A stretch of DNA of 64,000 nucleotides from CAYWIT01 sp964458415 (GTDB lineage Bacteria > Pseudomonadota > Alphaproteobacteria > Micavibrionales > UBA2020). The stretch lies in contig CAYWIT010000015.1 in the NCBI GenBank assembly GCA_964458415.1, positions 1-64,000 on the forward strand, read 5' to 3'. Made by a program: the position numbers and the translations under genes. The notes beneath the pieces are model-generated. The model was not told the origin of the DNA and did not search any database. It was given only the letters and a program-made list of their open reading frames with translations. Shown here one piece after another: positions 61,303 to 64,000 of the stretch (the first letter of the stretch is position 1; each line of letters begins with the position of its first letter).

Positions 61303-62712
61303 GTGAAAGATTTTTTTTACAAAACGATCAGGTATTTTCAAAGTCCTCCCGATGAAATCGGGGAGGGGGGCTATACCCGCTTGCAGCAGGCGATCCTGCA
61401 AAACAATGTTAAAAAAGTCAAAGCCCTGATCAAGGCCGGCGCCGATCCCAATCTGCGGGGCAACCTGCTGTTCCCGCCGCTGCATTATGCGCTGGACAAG
61501 GATCGGCATGAAATTGCCCTGCTCCTGCTTTCGGCTGGAGCGGATGTCAATTTGCAGGATGGCGAGGGAAGAACGCCGCTTTATCATGCCGCCGCACAGG
61601 GACAGGAAGGGTTTGTCCGCGCCCTGCTGAAGATGGGCGCGCATCCCGATACGGCGGATTATTCCGGCAAGGCGCCGTTGCATGTTTTATCCTCGGCACT
61701 GCCGGAGCTCGTCGCCGTTTTTGCCAAGCATGGCGCCAACCTCAATGTGCAGGACGCGGCGGGGGATACGCCCCTGCATGTTCACCTCGATAAAACGCAA
61801 ATGGCAGAGGGTCTGTTGTCCGCAGGCGCCAATCCGAACCTGAAGAACAGAAAGGGGCTTTCCCCTTATATGATTCTGCTGGAAGACGAGTGGGGTGGAC
61901 GGCGGCAGCAAACCCTGCAGATGATGCTGGATCGGGACGCGGATCTGGGCTCTACCAATCAGCTGGGGGAAACGGTTTTGCATCTGGCGGCACGGCTGGA
62001 AATGCGCGATGCTTTTAACAAGGCCTTCGAGCGGTGCGAGCTTTCCGTGCGCGATGCGTCCGGAAATAATGTGCTGCACGCGCTGGTGCGCCGCCAGAAC
62101 CTTTCGATGATGGAGCGGGTGCTGAAACGCGCGCCGGATTTGCTCCACCAAAAAAATACTGCCGGACTGACGCCGCTGGGGGAAGTGGCGCGCCGGGCTG
62201 GACGTCCTCTGGGGCTGACGGACGGGCTGATGGCCGCGGCCCGTTTTCTGATTTCTTCCGGCGCCGATCCGTCAGCGCAGGATCAGGAGGGCCGGACGTT
62301 ATTGCATCATGCGGTCAAGCATGACCACTTTGATTTTATCCGCTTCCTGATGGAAAAAAGAATTAATCCCGATGTCAGGGACAATCAGGGGCGGACGGCT
62401 TTGCACTTCGCTATCGACAAGGCGCATGAAGAGGGGCGGCTGGATATGCTGGATCTTCTTCTCGATCTGGGCGCCGATCCGGATCTGACGGATGACCGTG
62501 GCTGGACGGTTCTCGACCGGCTGGCGGAAATGGGCGACCGGGACAGTCCGGCGGTCCAGCGGATCATCGTGGCGGGCGGGCAGTATAAAAAGCAATTGCC
62601 GCTGCATCCTGAACTGATGCGGAAGCGGACGGCAGGAGACAGGACGGAAATCGACAAGTCGCCCTTGTCGCGCAAACCGGCCTTCGGCAAAGATGCGGGG
62701 CCGCAGCCTTGA
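61303..62712 (+). CDS. Ankyrin-repeat protein (divergent from the cluster)
   Basis: The protein has 469 residues when started at GTG 61303 (MKDFFYK); an upstream TTG at 61282 is possible. About twelve repeats cover most of it (FPPLHYALDKDRHEIALLLL, RTPLYHAAAQGQEGFVRALL, GRTALHFAIDKAHEEGRLDM). The tail is basic. It is the only + strand gene of the main ankyrin set and diverges from the protease gene. The stop overlaps the pilin start region (TTGA). Confidence 0.92.
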   Translation: MKDFFYKTIRYFQSPPDEIGEGGYTRLQQAILQNNVKKVKALIKAGADPNLRGNLLFPPLHYALDKDRHEIALLLLSAGADVNLQDGEGRTPLYHAAAQGQEGFVRALLKMGAHPDTADYSGKAPLHVLSSALPELVAVFAKHGANLNVQDAAGDTPLHVHLDKTQMAEGLLSAGANPNLKNRKGLSPYMILLEDEWGGRRQQTLQMMLDRDADLGSTNQLGETVLHLAARLEMRDAFNKAFERCELSVRDASGNNVLHALVRRQNLSMMERVLKRAPDLLHQKNTAGLTPLGEVARRAGRPLGLTDGLMAAARFLISSGADPSAQDQEGRTLLHHAVKHDHFDFIRFLMEKRINPDVRDNQGRTALHFAIDKAHEEGRLDMLDLLLDLGADPDLTDDRGWTVLDRLAEMGDRDSPAVQRIIVAGGQYKKQLPLHPELMRKRTAGDRTEIDKSPLSRKPAFGKDAGPQP

Positions 62713-62900
62713 AAAACCGGATTGTATTTTTGCAGGTGCGCTGTTTGCTGTGGTGGCGGGATTGTCGGGGAGCGACGGCGGTCGAATACGTGCTGCTGGC
62801 TTCAGCGGTTGCCGGCGCGATTGCGGCCAGTTTTTTCCTTCTTGGTGACAGTGTTGTGGCCATGTTTGACGGCGCTGCCGAAGCCATGGCGGAGCCCTGA
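62709..62900 (+). CDS. Flp-type pilin
   Basis: The 63-residue protein has the Flp/TadE-like cleavage context CRGATAVEYVLLASAVAGA, with Gly21 then Ala-Thr-Ala-Val-Glu26-Tyr27. The Glu at +5 and Tyr at +6 are the Flp hallmark. One hydrophobic helix follows. The start is a TTG that overlaps the ankyrin stop; a GTG at 62736 is also possible. No Tad secretion genes lie in the window. It should form a thin pilus if the Tad machine is present elsewhere. Confidence 0.8.
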   Translation: MKNRIVFLQVRCLLWWRDCRGATAVEYVLLASAVAGAIAASFFLLGDSVVAMFDGAAEAMAEP

Positions 62901-62905
62901 TCTTT

Positions 62906-63622
62906 TCATCCCGGCAGCAAGACCGCATAAAAGCCGTACAGCTTGGGATCGCCATTGTATACGACGCAGGACATGGCGATACTGACGCAATCCGCGCAAG
63001 TGACTTCATCCAGAGTTACTGCGGTCGGGGTTGCGGCTGTATCTTCAAAAAGAGAAAAAAAGTCGGGGGCGTTTCTGACGGCTGGGATTGCCGTTGTCCC
63101 GCGGAGGGTCTGGTTGATACGCTGGCAATATTCCAGTGAACTGACCTGTGCTGTAAAGAGAATATCGCCGGTGGTCACATTTGTTGGCCCGACATCCTTG
63201 ACGATGGAGCCGGGATTGATCCTGAAATTATAGGCAACTGTGCTGCTGGCGGAGGCGTCGCCGGTGGCGGTCATCTGGACGATTCCGCCGCCCAGCGGAT
63301 GGTAGATTTTCAGCCGGTGCGGCGCGATGTTATAGGCGGCATCCGATACGCGGGCCAGGGAAATATCCGCATAGAGCGTTGCCGGATCGGCGATACCTTC
63401 GGTCATTTGCTGGACAGCGGCGGCAAGCGTGCCGACATAGCCCAGCATCTGCGAAATCTGGGCATCGCTGGCCGTACGGTCGGCGGCAGAAGTGCCCTGC
63501 TCGCTTCCCTGCGAGAGCATAAAGGTCAGGCCGGCGACAATCATGATGGCAATAAAGACAATGAACAGGACATTTCCCTGTTCGTGCCGGTGCTTGATTT
63601 TTACAGGTGCTGATTCGCGCAT
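62906..63622 (-). CDS. Pseudopilin-like protein with CQxIN motif
   Basis: The 238-residue protein starts at an ATG preceded by GGGGGGAAG. N-terminal basic residues are followed by QGNVLFIVFIAIMIVAGLTFM, a pilin-like hydrophobic helix lacking Glu+5. The C-terminal half has SLEYCQRINQTLRGTTAIP and a CxxC-like pair (EVTCADCVSIAMSC). The CQxIN motif and overall layout match the 52129 gene. It converges with the pilin gene and diverges from the next. No family was recognised. Confidence 0.78.
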   Translation of the reverse strand: MRESAPVKIKHRHEQGNVLFIVFIAIMIVAGLTFMLSQGSEQGTSAADRTASDAQISQMLGYVGTLAAAVQQMTEGIADPATLYADISLARVSDAAYNIAPHRLKIYHPLGGGIVQMTATGDASASSTVAYNFRINPGSIVKDVGPTNVTTGDILFTAQVSSLEYCQRINQTLRGTTAIPAVRNAPDFFSLFEDTAATPTAVTLDEVTCADCVSIAMSCVVYNGDPKLYGFYAVLLPG

Positions 63623-63657
63623 ATCTTCCCCCCAGTTTGATTATAGACGATCCCGCC

Positions 63658-63686
63658 TTGACAACCAACATAGGATTATGTATATT
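63658..63686 (+). promoter_or_regulatory. Strong promoter of the right-edge metallopeptidase-like gene
   Basis: A perfect TTGACA (63658-63663) and TATATT (63681-63686) are 17 bases apart, with a TG just before the -10. The next ATG is 37 bases downstream. Confidence 0.65.
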
Positions 63687-63722
63687 ATCCCCCAGTCAAC
63701 TGATTACAGGTGGGTAAAAATC

Positions 63723-64000
63723 ATGCAAATAACTGGAAAACAACAAAAAAATAAACACCAGATGAAAGGCAGCCTGGCAGCCCAGTTCCGCTGGGAAATG
63801 ATCCTGGGACAGCTGCGGCGTGAAACCGGCGGCGCGGAGTTGCTGCAATTCGCGCAGCAGGCGGGGATCAAAATGATGTTTGATGTTTCTCTGCCGGCAA
63901 AAGTTCCGGCTCTGACCTTTGTGCGTGAATCGCGTTTGCCGCAAAATCAGGAAAAGGGCACGGTGATTTTGTTGAATCCACAGGCAACCGAGGCCGTTTT
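63723..64000 (+). CDS. Partial metallopeptidase-like protein (paralogue of the 20859 gene), 3' truncated by window
   Basis: The gene begins at ATG 63723 with AGGTGGG about ten bases upstream and is open to the window end (92 codons visible). The visible part (LRRETGGAELLQFAQQAGIK, KGTVILLNPQATEAV) resembles the N-terminal part of the 20859 gene (GKALIDLAAQNGIAI, AVYVLNTGNPAKMT). That part precedes its HELHH motif, so the catalytic part would lie beyond the window. The assignment is by this resemblance only. Confidence 0.55.
   Translation, partial: MQITGKQQKNKHQMKGSLAAQFRWEMILGQLRRETGGAELLQFAQQAGIKMMFDVSLPAKVPALTFVRESRLPQNQEKGTVILLNPQATEAV

Noticed and set aside
47843..62712. Regularly spaced similar DNA segments that might be a CRISPR array or tandem repeats
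   Set aside because: The period is about 99 bases (33 codons) and the copies vary in sequence. They encode ankyrin repeats. No identical short repeats with unique spacers were seen anywhere in the window.

Overview
The window looks like a chromosome segment of an alphaproteobacterium. This is inferred from gene content and order: leuS-lptE-holA behind a DUF3576-type lipoprotein gene, a hemD/hemY pair carrying a mitofilin-like membrane segment, an RcGTA-like phage gene order, and widespread GTG/TTG starts. The many ankyrin proteins and the pseudopilin-like proteins would suit a Micavibrio-like or host-associated lineage. That placement is a guess and no marker here settles it.

Positions 1-25 kb are housekeeping. 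They hold the 3' end of a chemoreceptor gene, then holA, lptE and leuS, a lipoprotein, an outer-membrane porin, a class A penicillin-binding protein with a thiolase, hemY, and a hemD gene fused to a helix-turn-helix/membrane/coiled-coil protein. Next come ispH, a lipoprotein and gmhA-like pair, xseB, ispA, a NUDIX hydrolase with a small ankyrin protein, dxs, a putative metallopeptidase, pmbA, and a REC/degenerate-GGDEF protein. The region ends with tRNA-Leu(CAG), an RNase D-type exonuclease and a second ankyrin protein. Three isoprenoid genes (ispH, ispA, dxs) lie close together.

Positions 25.7-46.6 kb are a minus-strand phage head/tail/lysis cluster. Its order is small and large terminase, portal, two fibre-like genes and small ORFs, prohead protease, HK97-fold capsid, connector, adaptor, gp8/gp9/gp10-like tail genes, chaperone, a very short tape measure, lambda gpM-like and DUF1833-like proteins, an NlpC/P60 peptidase, a giant J-like tip protein, a fibre, and a lysis cassette ending in overlapping spanin-like genes. 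No integrase, repressor or replication gene is visible. It is therefore either a gene-transfer-agent-like element or a stripped prophage. Two unrelated genes, a Sel1-repeat protein and a 94-residue protein, interrupt it.

Positions 46.7-62.7 kb hold nine ankyrin-repeat genes, eight on the minus strand and one diverging at the right end. Between and beside them are two small secreted two-cysteine proteins, a pseudopilin-like gene on the opposite strand, and an overlapping pair for a membrane FHA protein and a trypsin-like periplasmic protease. The right edge has a Flp-type pilin, a second pseudopilin-like gene, and the start of a second metallopeptidase-like gene cut by the window end. The ankyrin/FHA/protease/pilin-like island is the most likely place for an undescribed system. 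Its function cannot be read from sequence alone.
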